The position numbers were made by a program, and so were the translations under genes. Positions 23,365 to 31,905 of a DNA stretch of 36,400 nucleotides are shown here, one piece after another. The stretch covers positions 1-36,400 of the forward strand of contig CBDUQP010000014.1 in assembly GCA_965369385.1 (NCBI GenBank), written 5' to 3'. The stretch is from CBDUQP01 sp965369385. Its GTDB lineage: Bacteria > Planctomycetota > Phycisphaerae > SM23-33. The notes beneath the pieces are model-generated. The model searched no databases. It was not told where the DNA came from and saw only the letters and a list, made by a program, of their open reading frames with translations. The number at the start of each line of letters is the position of its first letter. Position 1 is the stretch's first letter.

Positions 23365-25317
23365 TTAGAAACCGCCGGGAGGGGGACCACTCGGCTGGCT
23401 GCTACTGCCCATCATTCCGCCCATCATCATTGTCATTACCGACCTGGAAATGTCGACAAGCAGACTGGTGGGGATATACAGCCCCGCGCGGGCTGAGTTA
23501 CCCTTGATCGAGCCAGCTACTGCCAGCGGAGTCTGTCCGGTGAAGGTAATCGCAATCGGGAGAGGCTGGCCCGTCATTACGATTGCTCCGGTCTTCACAG
23601 CCTCCACGAGGTTGGTGGCGTTGAACAGGGCTATCACTGTCGGGTTGGCGGGCAGGTGTTTGAGGGCGGACTTGGTGCCGGCCTCCATGGCGATCGGACC
23701 CTTGCCTGCTGATGCCTTGATGGCTTGGGTGCAGAACGCAGTGCCGCCGCCGAATGTGAGGACAACGGTGTTCTTATCGGGAGCAGCCAGGAACGCCCTG
23801 AACGTTCTATCCTTGGCGAACTTGTCATCGCCCAGAGCCTTGGCCAGTTTGTCTAACTCAGAGTTGCCACTCGCTGCCATATTGGTCAGCGCGGGGACAG
23901 CAACCTTGATAACATCAACATTCACGCCGGCGATCTTCTCTTCGCCTTTCTGGATCGTGATGCTTATTATAGGAGCGTCGGCTTTGTCTGCCATCTCCTT
24001 GGCGACCAACTTGCTGATGAGCTCGTTGTACGTCGGAACTTCTCTGTGTATCATCTTCATCAGCTTGGCAGAATCGGTGGTCTTGTAGACTACGCCAATG
24101 CCGAATATGCCACTGCCTTCGGGGGCGCCGCCCATTACCATCTGGCACTCGGTTATCAAACCGGCGGCATCCTTTGAGCGTTCCACCATTCCTTCAATGA
24201 TCTTCTTGTCGAATTTGTCGTAGAAGGACGAGCCCAGGATCACCTTGTTCATCTTCTCAGAAAATTCAGTGAAGGCTTTGCCTGAAGGCTGTGCTGACCC
24301 GACTGCCAGCACGTATGGCATTGAGGGCAGGGAATTCAGCAGTTTCGGTCCGCCTTCAAGGCTTTCGGCTTCTTTCAGCATGCGTCCCAGGAGGCTTTTG
24401 GGGTCGGCAGTGATGATTTCTTCCACCAAGATGCCTTCCTTCTTCAGCGAGGCCGCGACTGCCCCGCTGTCGATATCCGCCACCACCGTCTCGTACAGCT
24501 TGAAGTACAGGTCGAATAAATCGGCAGGATTCATGCCGCCGGAGGCTATGCCGAAGGCCATAGTGGTGCCGCGGCCTTGGTGCTGCTTCATCTCCTTGTC
24601 GATTTCCGTCTTGGCGATCTTCAGCAGCTTGTCTATTGTCGGCTTGAGGGCCTTGATGTTGATCCAGTACGAAAAATCACCGCCCTTGACGAGTTTCATT
24701 TCGTCAGCGGTCACCTTTGCTACGCCCTTCGGCCCGGCCAGCGCAGCTACCAGTGCCTTCTTGTTGAAGGACATCACGACATAGCCGTCAACGCTCTTGG
24801 CGTAGAGGCTCACGCCGTCCACGTCGGCTACGTCGAAACCGTCTTCTGTGGTCACTTCCAGTTCAGTGAATATCCCCTGAAGGCTTGATCCCGACAGGTA
24901 CATGATCATCGGGAGTTTGCTCAGTACGTCTTTTTTGGTTGCGGTGGATGTGCCATCTATCTCGGCTTGCACCATCGCGGGGATGTCCATGCCGAACTTG
25001 GCGGGGTCCAGGATGGCTGCGGCGAACCCGCCGTTGGGATCGAAGCCTTCCCCGAGCTTCATTTGCGTCTGAAGCATGGTAAGAGCCTGGCTGACATCCG
25101 AAGTGGGTCCGCCCGGCATGATCCCGATCATCGGGCCGACGCCCATGCTGGTCAGCAGCTTGTCCACGCGTGTTCCGGTTGCGTTCATGTCATTGACTAC
25201 GACAAACGCTACTGAGTCGGCAGGCAACTTGTCCAGAACCGCTCCGGCTTTGCCCATCGCTCCGCATGTCATCGACAAAAGCAAAGCAACACTGATCGTC
25301 CAATGCAGTTTCTTCAT
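23365..25317 (-). CDS. Large secreted protein of unknown function
   Basis: A 650-residue protein. The frame is open to 25365, but GAGGAAGG lies eight bases before the ATG at 25317, which gives a clean signal peptide (MKKLHWTISVALLLSMTCGAMG). The mature start DKLPADSVAFVVVNDM resembles DUF3352-type proteins, where a 'LPADS/T' strand opens the domain. The body alternates long amphipathic helices with strands such as FSYWINIKALKP and PYVLAVGSAQPSG. Near the C-terminus PTVIALFNATNLVEAV is followed by LPIAITFTGQTPLAVAGSIKG, then a Met/Gly-rich helix (MTMMMGGMMG) and a Pro-rich tail ending PPPGGF. A periplasmic or surface location is likely; activity is unknown. It converges on the repeat region. 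Confidence 0.82.
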   Translation of the reverse strand: MKKLHWTISVALLLSMTCGAMGKAGAVLDKLPADSVAFVVVNDMNATGTRVDKLLTSMGVGPMIGIMPGGPTSDVSQALTMLQTQMKLGEGFDPNGGFAAAILDPAKFGMDIPAMVQAEIDGTSTATKKDVLSKLPMIMYLSGSSLQGIFTELEVTTEDGFDVADVDGVSLYAKSVDGYVVMSFNKKALVAALAGPKGVAKVTADEMKLVKGGDFSYWINIKALKPTIDKLLKIAKTEIDKEMKQHQGRGTTMAFGIASGGMNPADLFDLYFKLYETVVADIDSGAVAASLKKEGILVEEIITADPKSLLGRMLKEAESLEGGPKLLNSLPSMPYVLAVGSAQPSGKAFTEFSEKMNKVILGSSFYDKFDKKIIEGMVERSKDAAGLITECQMVMGGAPEGSGIFGIGVVYKTTDSAKLMKMIHREVPTYNELISKLVAKEMADKADAPIISITIQKGEEKIAGVNVDVIKVAVPALTNMAASGNSELDKLAKALGDDKFAKDRTFRAFLAAPDKNTVVLTFGGGTAFCTQAIKASAGKGPIAMEAGTKSALKHLPANPTVIALFNATNLVEAVKTGAIVMTGQPLPIAITFTGQTPLAVAGSIKGNSARAGLYIPTSLLVDISRSVMTMMMGGMMGSSSQPSGPPPGGF

Positions 25318-25438
25318 TCGTTTTTCCTTCCTCAAAGTCTGTAAGTGCATTTCGTGTAAGCGCATTAACGCTGCTCCCTAGCCCGCTATTAGGCACTTCG
25401 TACCCGCAAAAGTCAAGATGTTATGTATTTTCGGGGCA

Positions 25439-25467
25439 TTGCAAACCGTAGATGTTTGGGATACCAT
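25439..25467 (+). promoter_or_regulatory. Possible promoter for hpt
   Basis: TTGCAA (25439-25444), 17 bases, then TACCAT (25462-25467), 60 bases before the hpt ATG. The -10 box is imperfect, so this is a moderate candidate. It lies in the 210-base gap between divergent genes. Confidence 0.35.
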
Positions 25468-25527
25468 CAGCCTGCATATTAAGCACACGCATATCACGGG
25501 AATTATAGCGCCGGGAGCAGGGCAAGA

Positions 25528-26085
25528 ATGGGCAGTACTGATGATGTTAGGGTGTTAGTTCCCCGTCGGCAGATTGCACAGCGGGTTTTCCAGCTCGCCG
25601 TCGATATCAATGCCTGCTACGCTGGTTGTGAGCTTACGGTAGTGGGGGTTTTGACCGGTTCGGTCATATTCCTTGCCGATCTGGTGCGGGAGCTATCTAT
25701 GCCGATTCGATTGGACGTGGTGAACGTCTGTTCGTATCCGGGAACTGCTACGCGTTCAGAAGGTCCGCAGCTTACCATGCCGCCGGCCGGCGATCTGGCG
25801 GGCAGGCATATCCTTATCGTAGACGACATACTTGACAGTGGCAGGACATTTGATTTTCTCATGGAGTTTTGCCAAGACATGAAGCCGGCCAGCGTGAGGA
25901 CATGCGTTTTTCTTCGCAAGGATCGCCCTGACGTTCCTGAGCGGGACGAGGTGGATTTTGTCGGGTTCGATATTCCGGATATGTTTGTGGTTGGATACGG
26001 TTTGGATTTCGACGATCTGTACCGCAATCTTCCGGACCTGTGCGTATTGACGGAGCATGATACCGGCCAGGAGGTGCGAGTATGA
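25528..26085 (+). CDS. hpt: Hypoxanthine phosphoribosyltransferase
   Basis: Salvages hypoxanthine (and guanine) to IMP/GMP with PRPP. The 185-residue protein matches the bacterial family in length. VVGVLTGSVIFLADLVREL is the N-terminal PPi-loop region, HILIVDDILDSGRTFDFL the PRPP-binding loop with two Asp, and VDFVGFDIPDMFVVGYGLDFDDLYRNLPDLCVL the C-terminal base-binding part (V-D-F-x-G-F-x-I-P). GGAG lies upstream of the ATG. The stop overlaps the next gene's start (ATGA), so the two are translationally coupled. Confidence 0.96.
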   Translation: MGSTDDVRVLVPRRQIAQRVFQLAVDINACYAGCELTVVGVLTGSVIFLADLVRELSMPIRLDVVNVCSYPGTATRSEGPQLTMPPAGDLAGRHILIVDDILDSGRTFDFLMEFCQDMKPASVRTCVFLRKDRPDVPERDEVDFVGFDIPDMFVVGYGLDFDDLYRNLPDLCVLTEHDTGQEVRV

Positions 26086-26597
26086 CTCCTCCCACAACTC
26101 CCGATGCGAGTACATCACCGCTGAACAGGATTGCGGTTCTTGAGGACCTGTTGAGCGATGGGGAGTTAGTGATTCTTGCGATCAAGCCGAGTGGTCTGTC
26201 GATATTGCTGTCATCAGCGGCAGTGCAGCTTGCCATGTTGGCGATTGCGGCGGCGGGGTTGTATTTGCGTGAGCCGATGGTAGTGACGGCTGCGGTGCTG
26301 GTTGCATTCGTGAGGTTGGCGATATCGTGTTGTCAGTGGGGCGGAACCTTGTACGTGCTGACGAACCGGCGTGTAATGTGTGTGCGTACATTGGTGAAGA
26401 TGTCTGTGGCGGGTTGCATGCTGAAGGACATAAAGGAAGTTTCGCTTTCGTCGAATCTCGCCGAGCGAAGCCTGCACCTGGGCAACGTGATATTCAGTGA
26501 CTCCAGCGGCCCGGTAGCCGGTGCGCAGTGGGACGAGATAGCTCACCCAGACGAGGTGATCGAAGAGATACACCAGGCGATTCGCCACGCGAGGTAA
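26082..26597 (+). CDS. Membrane protein with bacterial PH domain
   Basis: A 171-residue protein starting with a four-base overlap (ATGA) with hpt. It has a polar N-terminus, then LVILAIKPSGLSILLSS leading into two membrane helices (about residues 45-62 and 66-85). The C-terminal domain has LYVLTNRRVMCVRTLVK and LHLGNVIFSDSSG, the layout of the bPH_2/YdbS-like domain in which 'Y-x-L-T-N-x-R' opens the fold. The domain probably faces the cytoplasm; its ligand is unknown. It is followed by palindrome P2 between this gene and the converging DUF502 gene. Confidence 0.82.
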   Translation: MTPPTTPDASTSPLNRIAVLEDLLSDGELVILAIKPSGLSILLSSAAVQLAMLAIAAAGLYLREPMVVTAAVLVAFVRLAISCCQWGGTLYVLTNRRVMCVRTLVKMSVAGCMLKDIKEVSLSSNLAERSLHLGNVIFSDSSGPVAGAQWDEIAHPDEVIEEIHQAIRHAR

Positions 26598-26621
26598 GGT
26601 AATCGTGCGGAATCTCTTAAT

Positions 26622-26678
26622 TAGGGACGGTGCCTTATTTAATTCGCCTATTCCTATTTAAATAAGGCACCGTCCCTA
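26622..26678. repeat. REP-like perfect palindrome P2
   Basis: A 21-base arm (26622-26642, core GGGACGGTGCC) pairs perfectly with 26658-26678 around a 15-base loop. It lies in the 90-base gap between two convergent genes, and with its A/T-rich inner ends could act as a bidirectional terminator. Same layout as P1 and P3. Confidence 0.85.
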
Positions 26679-26687
26679 GTTTGTGGT

Positions 26688-27260
26688 TCACTTTTTGTCG
26701 GCGGGGTTTTCCCCGTTATTCTTCATGACGAATGCCGTCGCGCATAGTTTCAGGGCCTGCTCCACGGGCATGTCGATTTCGGTAACCTCGGCCCGGTCGC
26801 AGTAGACGGTTATCCCGCCGAACATGTACGTGAAAGGCAGGTAGACCGAAACTTTGTCCGCGCCATCCATCTGCCCGTAAGGTGGTTTTTCGTTGGTGAG
26901 GATCCCCAGGCAGGTAGTGCCCGACTCGGCGCGGCAGTATTGCACGACTTTGCCCATGGAGTCTTTCCCTCCGAACAGTTGCAGCAGATCGCGTACGGAT
27001 TCGAAGACCAGACGGATTCCCGGCAGCTTTGATACGATTGCTTCCACGAGTTGGAATATAATCCTGAACACCCAAAATTTCGCAGCCAGTCCCACCAGGT
27101 AGATCGCAGCCAGCAGGCCCACTGCGCCCAGCCCCGGCGGGATTGGGATCGTTAGCAGTGAACGCCCGAGATTATCGAAGGCTATCAAGATGTATGCACA
27201 CGCAGCCAGCGGTAATACAATCATTACGCCGGCGAGAAAGATACCCAGATGCTTGTTCAT
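26688..27260 (-). CDS. DUF502 family membrane protein
   Basis: A 190-residue protein. The frame is open to 27377, but the best start is the ATG at 27260, with AAGGA seven to nine bases before it; the neighbouring ATG at 27266 is too close to that site. Two membrane helices cover about residues 6-28 (LGIFLAGVMIVLPLAACAYILI) and 45-66. LPGIRLVFESVRDLLQLF and GILTNEKP, then KVSVYLPFTYMFGGITVYCDRAEVTEIDMPVEQALKL, match the DUF502 pattern ('P-[FY]-[TS]-[PY]-x2-x-x-G' and 'M-x-V-E-x-A'). The role is unknown; plant homologues are called LIKE COV. The window 27261-27471 between this gene and the next holds no clear signal. Confidence 0.88.
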   Translation of the reverse strand: MNKHLGIFLAGVMIVLPLAACAYILIAFDNLGRSLLTIPIPPGLGAVGLLAAIYLVGLAAKFWVFRIIFQLVEAIVSKLPGIRLVFESVRDLLQLFGGKDSMGKVVQYCRAESGTTCLGILTNEKPPYGQMDGADKVSVYLPFTYMFGGITVYCDRAEVTEIDMPVEQALKLCATAFVMKNNGENPADKK

Positions 27261-27471
27261 TTGCATGTCCTTGAAAATCGGTGAACCCTTGAGATGCTCT
27301 TGGAGAATCCCTGAAAAGTCAATATGCCTGCCAATGCAGCAGGTGATTGTACCCGCACGGGGCGTGGATTTCACCAAGTGCGTCGGCAGCGAGATGTGGA
27401 CGTGTGTAAACCCGCGGCCGCGCAGCGGAACCTTGGAAGCATCCCCAGCCGGTAGCGCAGGCGGGGAGCAA

Positions 27472-28017
27472 CTATGCCAGCTCGAAGATCGACTGCGTCT
27501 TGACGATCGTCAGATCGTCGGGGAAGGCGTGGAATGTGAATACGTGCAGACTGTTACTCCTGGCTTCGTAGTCTATATAAGAGAAAGGAGTGAGCGGGGG
27601 ATGGGTCATCCATGTTGGGAACGGCACGAACAAACCGCGTTTTGCACCGTGCCTGGCCAGCTCGTGATGAGTGCGTGTGTACACCATGGGGCTCATCCGC
27701 TCCACCTGGAAGTTCATCATGTAGTTGATACCGTTGACTCGCTTGCAGTCGTGCGCACGCTCGCCGCGGAAGGGCAACTCGCGAAGCCGCCCTCTGTGGG
27801 GCAGAGACAGTTGCAGGTCGGCGGTTACTTCCACCAGCGATTCCTTATCGCGATAGAAACCGATAACATGCGTGCACCCGGTTACCCATATCTGTGCTTC
27901 GTATCCGGGCTTGGCCAACTGGTGGTCATGGTAAATATCGAACAGCTCCGGATGCAGAGGACGATCATAAAGGTAAAAGCGGAGTGACGAAACTCGTTGT
28001 TGTTGCTGAACGCTCAT
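27472..28017 (-). CDS. Conserved protein of unknown function (possibly DUF2617-like)
   Basis: A 181-residue soluble protein with no signal peptide. It begins MSVQQQQRVSSLRFYLYDRPLHPELFDIYHDHQ and contains IWVTGCTHVIGFYRDKESLVEVTADLQLSLPHRG, YMMNFQVERMSPMVYTRTHHEL and a C-terminal HVFTFHAFPDDLTIVKTQSIFE. The opening 'F-x-L-Y-x-R-x-L-H-P-E-L' and 'T...H-V-I' remind me of the DUF2617 group of planctomycete proteins, but this is from memory and weak. AAGGAT lies upstream of the ATG, and a very good promoter stands at 28044-28071, so it is an expressed single gene. Confidence 0.78.
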   Translation of the reverse strand: MSVQQQQRVSSLRFYLYDRPLHPELFDIYHDHQLAKPGYEAQIWVTGCTHVIGFYRDKESLVEVTADLQLSLPHRGRLRELPFRGERAHDCKRVNGINYMMNFQVERMSPMVYTRTHHELARHGAKRGLFVPFPTWMTHPPLTPFSYIDYEARSNSLHVFTFHAFPDDLTIVKTQSIFELA

Positions 28018-28043
28018 TGCAACTATCCTTATCGTATACCTTA

Positions 28044-28071
28044 ATTATACGAGCCTCTCCGATCTGTACAA
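28044..28071 (-). promoter_or_regulatory. Sigma70-like promoter for the 181-residue protein
   Basis: On the minus strand TTGTAC (28071-28066), 16 bases, then a consensus TATAAT (28049-28044), 27 bases before the ATG. This gives a very short leader with AAGGAT as ribosome binding site. The rest of 28072-28291 has a G-rich/A-rich stretch and a small palindrome near 28187, but no gene that I can support. Confidence 0.7.
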
Positions 28072-28291
28072 TGCGCGAAAATCTCGTGTAAGTATTTATT
28101 TTTGCCCCTATGGAGATTGGGTTTCTGGGGTCTAATGGTTTGTGGATAAAGGAATTGGGGGAAAATGGGGGGATTTTGCCCGCCCGGGCATTCGATGGTG
28201 CCTTTTTGGCGATGCGCAGACACGTCGGCACTTGGGCTGGGAGAGTGCTATCGAGCAGGCAGGTCAGGCGTGTCAGGCGGGATATGCGCGG

Positions 28292-28906
28292 TCAGTCGGT
28301 CTTATTGTCGGCCTGTTCGCTGGTGGTATCGGGGGCGGATTGGTTCTGGGGTGCCTGCTCGTTGGGCTCGGCGGGTGTGGGTTGCGGCTCGGCGGGGTGT
28401 TTGTGGTGATGGTGCTGGTGAATGTATTTGACGGCTTTGCGGTACTCGATCACGGTGTAGTATATCGCCACATAGGAAACCGCGCCTATCGCCAGGCCGA
28501 GGAGAATGCTTCCCAGCCAGAGCGGTGCGAGCACGTGGTAGGTTTCCCGCCACCATGTCTCTATGCGTTGCAGGAATGAACCGTTCATGGCAATGGCTTT
28601 TATGAAGTCAGGCTCAGGCCACTCACCTCCGAGGATGAATCTTCCGATAGCATAGCCGGGGTAGTAGATGGGCCAAAGTGTCAACGGATTCGATATCCAC
28701 ACGAACGGTACGCCTACGAGTTTGTTGCCACCGAGCAGCCACGACAACGCCACCACCAGGGCCATCTGGAAACCTATCGTGGGTGTCCATGTGACGAACA
28801 TACCTATGGCTACGCCAAGCGCGATGCGATGCGGCGTGTCGTCCACGTGGAAAACACGATAGATGAAGAAATTCTTGATCGTTTTTGCTATGAAGCTGAG
28901 TGGCAT
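28292..28906 (-). CDS. DUF2062 family membrane protein with His-rich tail
   Basis: A 204-residue protein. HRIALGVAIGMFVTWTPTIGFQMALVVALSWLLGGNKLVGVPFVWISNPLT is the diagnostic DUF2062 stretch: 'A-[LI]-G-x-A-[IV]-G-x-F', 'P-x-x-G-x-Q' and 'W-x-[ST]-N-P-x-T'. About three membrane helices are seen (residues ~30-58, 65-95 and 122-150). The C-terminal tail is cytoplasmic or periplasmic and unusual: HQHHHHKHP, then a Pro/Gln/Glu/Asn-rich disordered stretch. The function is unknown; homologues often sit beside glycosyltransferase genes, as here, 77 bases after the GT9 gene. It may be the last gene of that operon. Confidence 0.9.
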   Translation of the reverse strand: MPLSFIAKTIKNFFIYRVFHVDDTPHRIALGVAIGMFVTWTPTIGFQMALVVALSWLLGGNKLVGVPFVWISNPLTLWPIYYPGYAIGRFILGGEWPEPDFIKAIAMNGSFLQRIETWWRETYHVLAPLWLGSILLGLAIGAVSYVAIYYTVIEYRKAVKYIHQHHHHKHPAEPQPTPAEPNEQAPQNQSAPDTTSEQADNKTD

Positions 28907-28983
28907 TTATTCATTCCGAACTTTTCGAATCTTGCGAATTTAATGTCTTCCGGTGGTTCACAAACCGCGGTAGTCCGGCCGCG

Positions 28984-30042
28984 TTAACATACATTACTGG
29001 TTTCATGCGTTTCCAGCATCTTCACCCCTGCGTTCAATACATCGGTAGGCGATATCATTTCCATGCAGGTCATATGGCTACATTCTCTCTTGAGGCATCC
29101 CTGGCAGTCAGCCGGTGATACAATCGCACATCCGCCATAGGGTCCGGTACGCTCCTGGCGGGTCGGGCCTATCAGGCTCACCACTGCCACGCCCACTGCC
29201 GGGGCGATCAGGGCGGCTGATGAGTCGCAGCAGATCACGCCACCAGACGCGGCTATCACAGCCACCATCTGCGGGATATTGGTCTGCCCGGTAATATTGA
29301 CAACACCATCGCCGAGGCCTTCGGATATGCGGCTGCACATTTCGCGATCTCCATTGGTACCGATCAGGACTACCTTCGTTTGTGGCAGCAGCCCGGCGAT
29401 GACGGACCGCCAGTGTCGCCGCGGATACATTTTGCTCTTCCAGCGTGCAGGCGGAACGCATACCACATATCGTTCATGCGCCAGTCCATTTGTATTCATC
29501 AGGTCTTGCCAGAATTGCATCGCGCCGGGGGATACTTGCAGCGTCATGTCGCCATCGCGGACATCAACGCCCATGTAGCGGGCAAGCTCTATATTCCGAT
29601 CTACCGTGTGCGTTGCTTGCGGGGCGACTTTGACGTTGTAAAACAGTGTCGCCAGCTCTCTGGCGTTCGTGAATCCTGCCCGAACGTCTCCGCCCGTTGC
29701 CGCGGCAAAGAAACCGCTGCGGAACAATCCCTGCAAGTCTATCACCCAGTCGAAGCGTCCCTTGCGCAGACGCCTGAGAAAGCTGATCAGTTCGCCCGCA
29801 GCCGCCGGGCTCCGCCAGGCCTTGCCCAGGCGTTTGCGATCAAAGAGTATCAGTTCGTCAATGTCGCTATCGTGGGCGATCAGGTCCGCGCAGTTTGAGT
29901 TCACCAGCCACGAAACATGCACATCGGGAAACGTTCGTTTCAGCCCCCGCAATACGGGCATCGCCGTTACGACATCACCAAGAGCGCTTGGCTTTATCAG
30001 GCAGACTCGGCTGGGGGAGTCAAACGGAGGCGTCAGGCTCAT
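28984..30042 (-). CDS. Glycosyltransferase family 9 (heptosyltransferase-like)
   Basis: A 352-residue GT-B enzyme. The frame is open to 30117, but the ATG at 30042 overlaps the previous gene's stop (ATGA) and leads directly into the fold. SRVCLIKPSALGDVVTAMPVLRGLKRTFPDVHVSWLV is the typical family 9 N-terminus ('K-x-[ST]-x-L-G-D-[VI]'). YVVCVPPARWKSKMYPRRHWRSVI and VVLIGTNGDREMC, NITGQTNIPQMVAVIAASGGVICCDSS and VVSLIGPTRQERTGPYG form the nucleotide-sugar side. It probably adds a heptose or similar sugar to a lipid core or other envelope glycan. A late Cys cluster (CQGCLKRECSHMTCM) is typical of many GT9 proteins. Coupled to the tandem-kinase gene. Confidence 0.93.
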   Translation of the reverse strand: MSLTPPFDSPSRVCLIKPSALGDVVTAMPVLRGLKRTFPDVHVSWLVNSNCADLIAHDSDIDELILFDRKRLGKAWRSPAAAGELISFLRRLRKGRFDWVIDLQGLFRSGFFAAATGGDVRAGFTNARELATLFYNVKVAPQATHTVDRNIELARYMGVDVRDGDMTLQVSPGAMQFWQDLMNTNGLAHERYVVCVPPARWKSKMYPRRHWRSVIAGLLPQTKVVLIGTNGDREMCSRISEGLGDGVVNITGQTNIPQMVAVIAASGGVICCDSSAALIAPAVGVAVVSLIGPTRQERTGPYGGCAIVSPADCQGCLKRECSHMTCMEMISPTDVLNAGVKMLETHETSNVC

Positions 30043-31802
30043 GACGCAGCCCTCCGGGCGGTCTTCTGCCTCTTGCGTCGTGACTTGATCTGCTGGCGGA
30101 GTTTTTGTGCGGACCACTGCTCCAGCGTACGCCAGTATGGTTTGAATTCGATCTTGCCCATGCCTGGACGCCTAAGGTAGCTCAGCAGCATTCGCAGCCG
30201 GCCGGGGAGCGTCACTGCCGGGCTTTCGAGCAGTGATACGCTGAGTCTCATCAGGCCTTGGAAGCGACGCTTGGTGGTTATGTAGCGGACCCTCCGCAGC
30301 CCGTCGAGATCTATCAGCAGTATCTCCGGTCTTCCGTTGGCTTGCCACGGTACCAGGATATTCACGCTCTTGAGATCGCGATGGGCGAACCTGTTGTCGT
30401 GCAGGAGACGAACGGTCTGGCCGAGCCGCCCGAGTGTGTACTGGGCGATCTCCTGGAGTTCTTCGTGGCTGCAATTTGCCAGTTTGGCGTCCATTTTGGG
30501 GCCGATATTGGGGTTCAGGAACTGGTTCAGTTGTGGGGCGTCGACGGTCTCGGTAATGAGAATGCTTTCTGACAGGAACGGTCCGGTTCTGCGTTCTATG
30601 GCAGCCAGCGGTAGTGCGGTGGCGATTCTTCGCGTAAGTAGTTCGTGTCCGGAGCAGAATGCTTTCAAGGGCCTCGACATGCGGAAGCAGTCCAGCAGAT
30701 TCTTCCATGCTTTTTTGCAGCGTGGTGCTTTTATGTAGACGTCAAGATCGTGCCCGCCAACATTCAACATTCGGCGCACTACCGTTCCCGATGGGCTTTG
30801 TTTGACAAGCGTAATTCCTTCGCCTGTCAGCAGCGATGGCGGGTCGGCAAGTGCCTTGGACCAGTCGTCCATGCTGAATTCGACCTTTGCTGCCGTCGAT
30901 TCCGGCGGGATGCACTTGGATGAGAGTATTACACGTCCCTTCCATCCCGATACGGTTTCAATGGGGCTGAAGTATCGGTTGCGTTTTCGAATTCGCCGGT
31001 CGCGTTGGGTATACAATAGTTTTCGGTGTTTGCGTGCGGATTCGGAAATCAGCACCTGCCATCCCCGGAGCGAACCGGACGCGCCGGTAATACGCAGGTA
31101 GTGCTTGAGGAATCGCAATTGCTGGGTTCTGGTGGAGCGATCGAGGCGATCGTGCAGAAGCTGCCCAAGGTTGGAAGCTTTCAGGCGGCGAGATAAATGG
31201 CGACTCCGCTTGATGCGATGTAGATCTACCAGCACAAGGCGGGGAGTCTCGCCATCGGTTCGCACAAGCACGTTACCGCAGTGAAGATCACGGTGTATAA
31301 CGCCTGCGGTATGCATGTTAGCGACCATTTCGGCAAGGGCTACAAGGGCGAGTTCTATGTCTCGCTTGCCCGCCGGGCCGCGTGCCACTTGATCGACATA
31401 CCATGCGTCTCCAGGCTGGGATGACGGTACCGCCTTGGTGGCGATCCACTGAACGTCTCCCTTTCCCACTGCGGCGATTGGTTCGGGAGTTGCTACGCCG
31501 TTTGCACGCAGATGGACGGCCGAGCGTATCTCGCGATCCGCGTCTGATCCGACTATTGCCTCTTTGAGCCGCTGGCCAAAACCGGCCTTGTGGAAGTGTT
31601 TGAGGTAAATATCCGTATTTTCGAGCGTGCCGCGGTAAACCGTTCGCGAAACATTGCATTTAACCGTTTTCCAGACAGGCTCGTCCGGTTCGTTGAAGCT
31701 GGGGAGGTGGCGTTCGAATATTCCCCGGTTGGAGGCGCCTGCAAAGAGCACATCGCCGGCGAGTTTAATAGCTGTACTGTTATCGGTTTGCGTTAATGGC
31801 AC
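30039..31802 (-). CDS. Tandem WaaP/Kdo-kinase-like double kinase
   Basis: A 587-residue protein (GTG start; weak ribosome binding site) with two complete lipopolysaccharide-kinase-like domains. Domain 1 (about 40-240): candidate ATP-site Lys68 (DIYLKHF), VIHRDLHCGNVLV (His170, Asp172, Asn177) and metal Asp193 in VDLH. Domain 2 (about 335-530): Lys358 (DVYIKAP), FAHRDLKSVNILV (His474, Asp476, Asn481) and Asp498 in IDLD. The DFG Phe is replaced in both, as in the WaaP/KdkA family, which phosphorylates sugars of the LPS inner core. A basic linker (240-290) separates them, and the C-terminus is very basic (KSRRKRQKTARRAAS). It lies between two glycosyltransferase genes and is coupled to the GT9 gene by ATGA. 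Substrate unknown; one domain may act on a second sugar or be regulatory. Confidence 0.87.
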   Translation of the reverse strand: MPLTQTDNSTAIKLAGDVLFAGASNRGIFERHLPSFNEPDEPVWKTVKCNVSRTVYRGTLENTDIYLKHFHKAGFGQRLKEAIVGSDADREIRSAVHLRANGVATPEPIAAVGKGDVQWIATKAVPSSQPGDAWYVDQVARGPAGKRDIELALVALAEMVANMHTAGVIHRDLHCGNVLVRTDGETPRLVLVDLHRIKRSRHLSRRLKASNLGQLLHDRLDRSTRTQQLRFLKHYLRITGASGSLRGWQVLISESARKHRKLLYTQRDRRIRKRNRYFSPIETVSGWKGRVILSSKCIPPESTAAKVEFSMDDWSKALADPPSLLTGEGITLVKQSPSGTVVRRMLNVGGHDLDVYIKAPRCKKAWKNLLDCFRMSRPLKAFCSGHELLTRRIATALPLAAIERRTGPFLSESILITETVDAPQLNQFLNPNIGPKMDAKLANCSHEELQEIAQYTLGRLGQTVRLLHDNRFAHRDLKSVNILVPWQANGRPEILLIDLDGLRRVRYITTKRRFQGLMRLSVSLLESPAVTLPGRLRMLLSYLRRPGMGKIEFKPYWRTLEQWSAQKLRQQIKSRRKRQKTARRAAS

Positions 31803-31905
31803 GTTTGGCGTTTCTTGGTCTGGGTAACGTAATTGGGCGTTCAGGCTCGGGGCGCATTATATCTTCATATGCCCGACGGCTTCAAGGTGCTGGCATCGTA
31901 TTGGG

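Noticed and set aside
28180..28200. TGCCCGCCCGGGCA near 28187 as terminator of DUF2062
   Set aside because: The loop would be only two bases, and it lies about 100 bases past the stop without a T-run.
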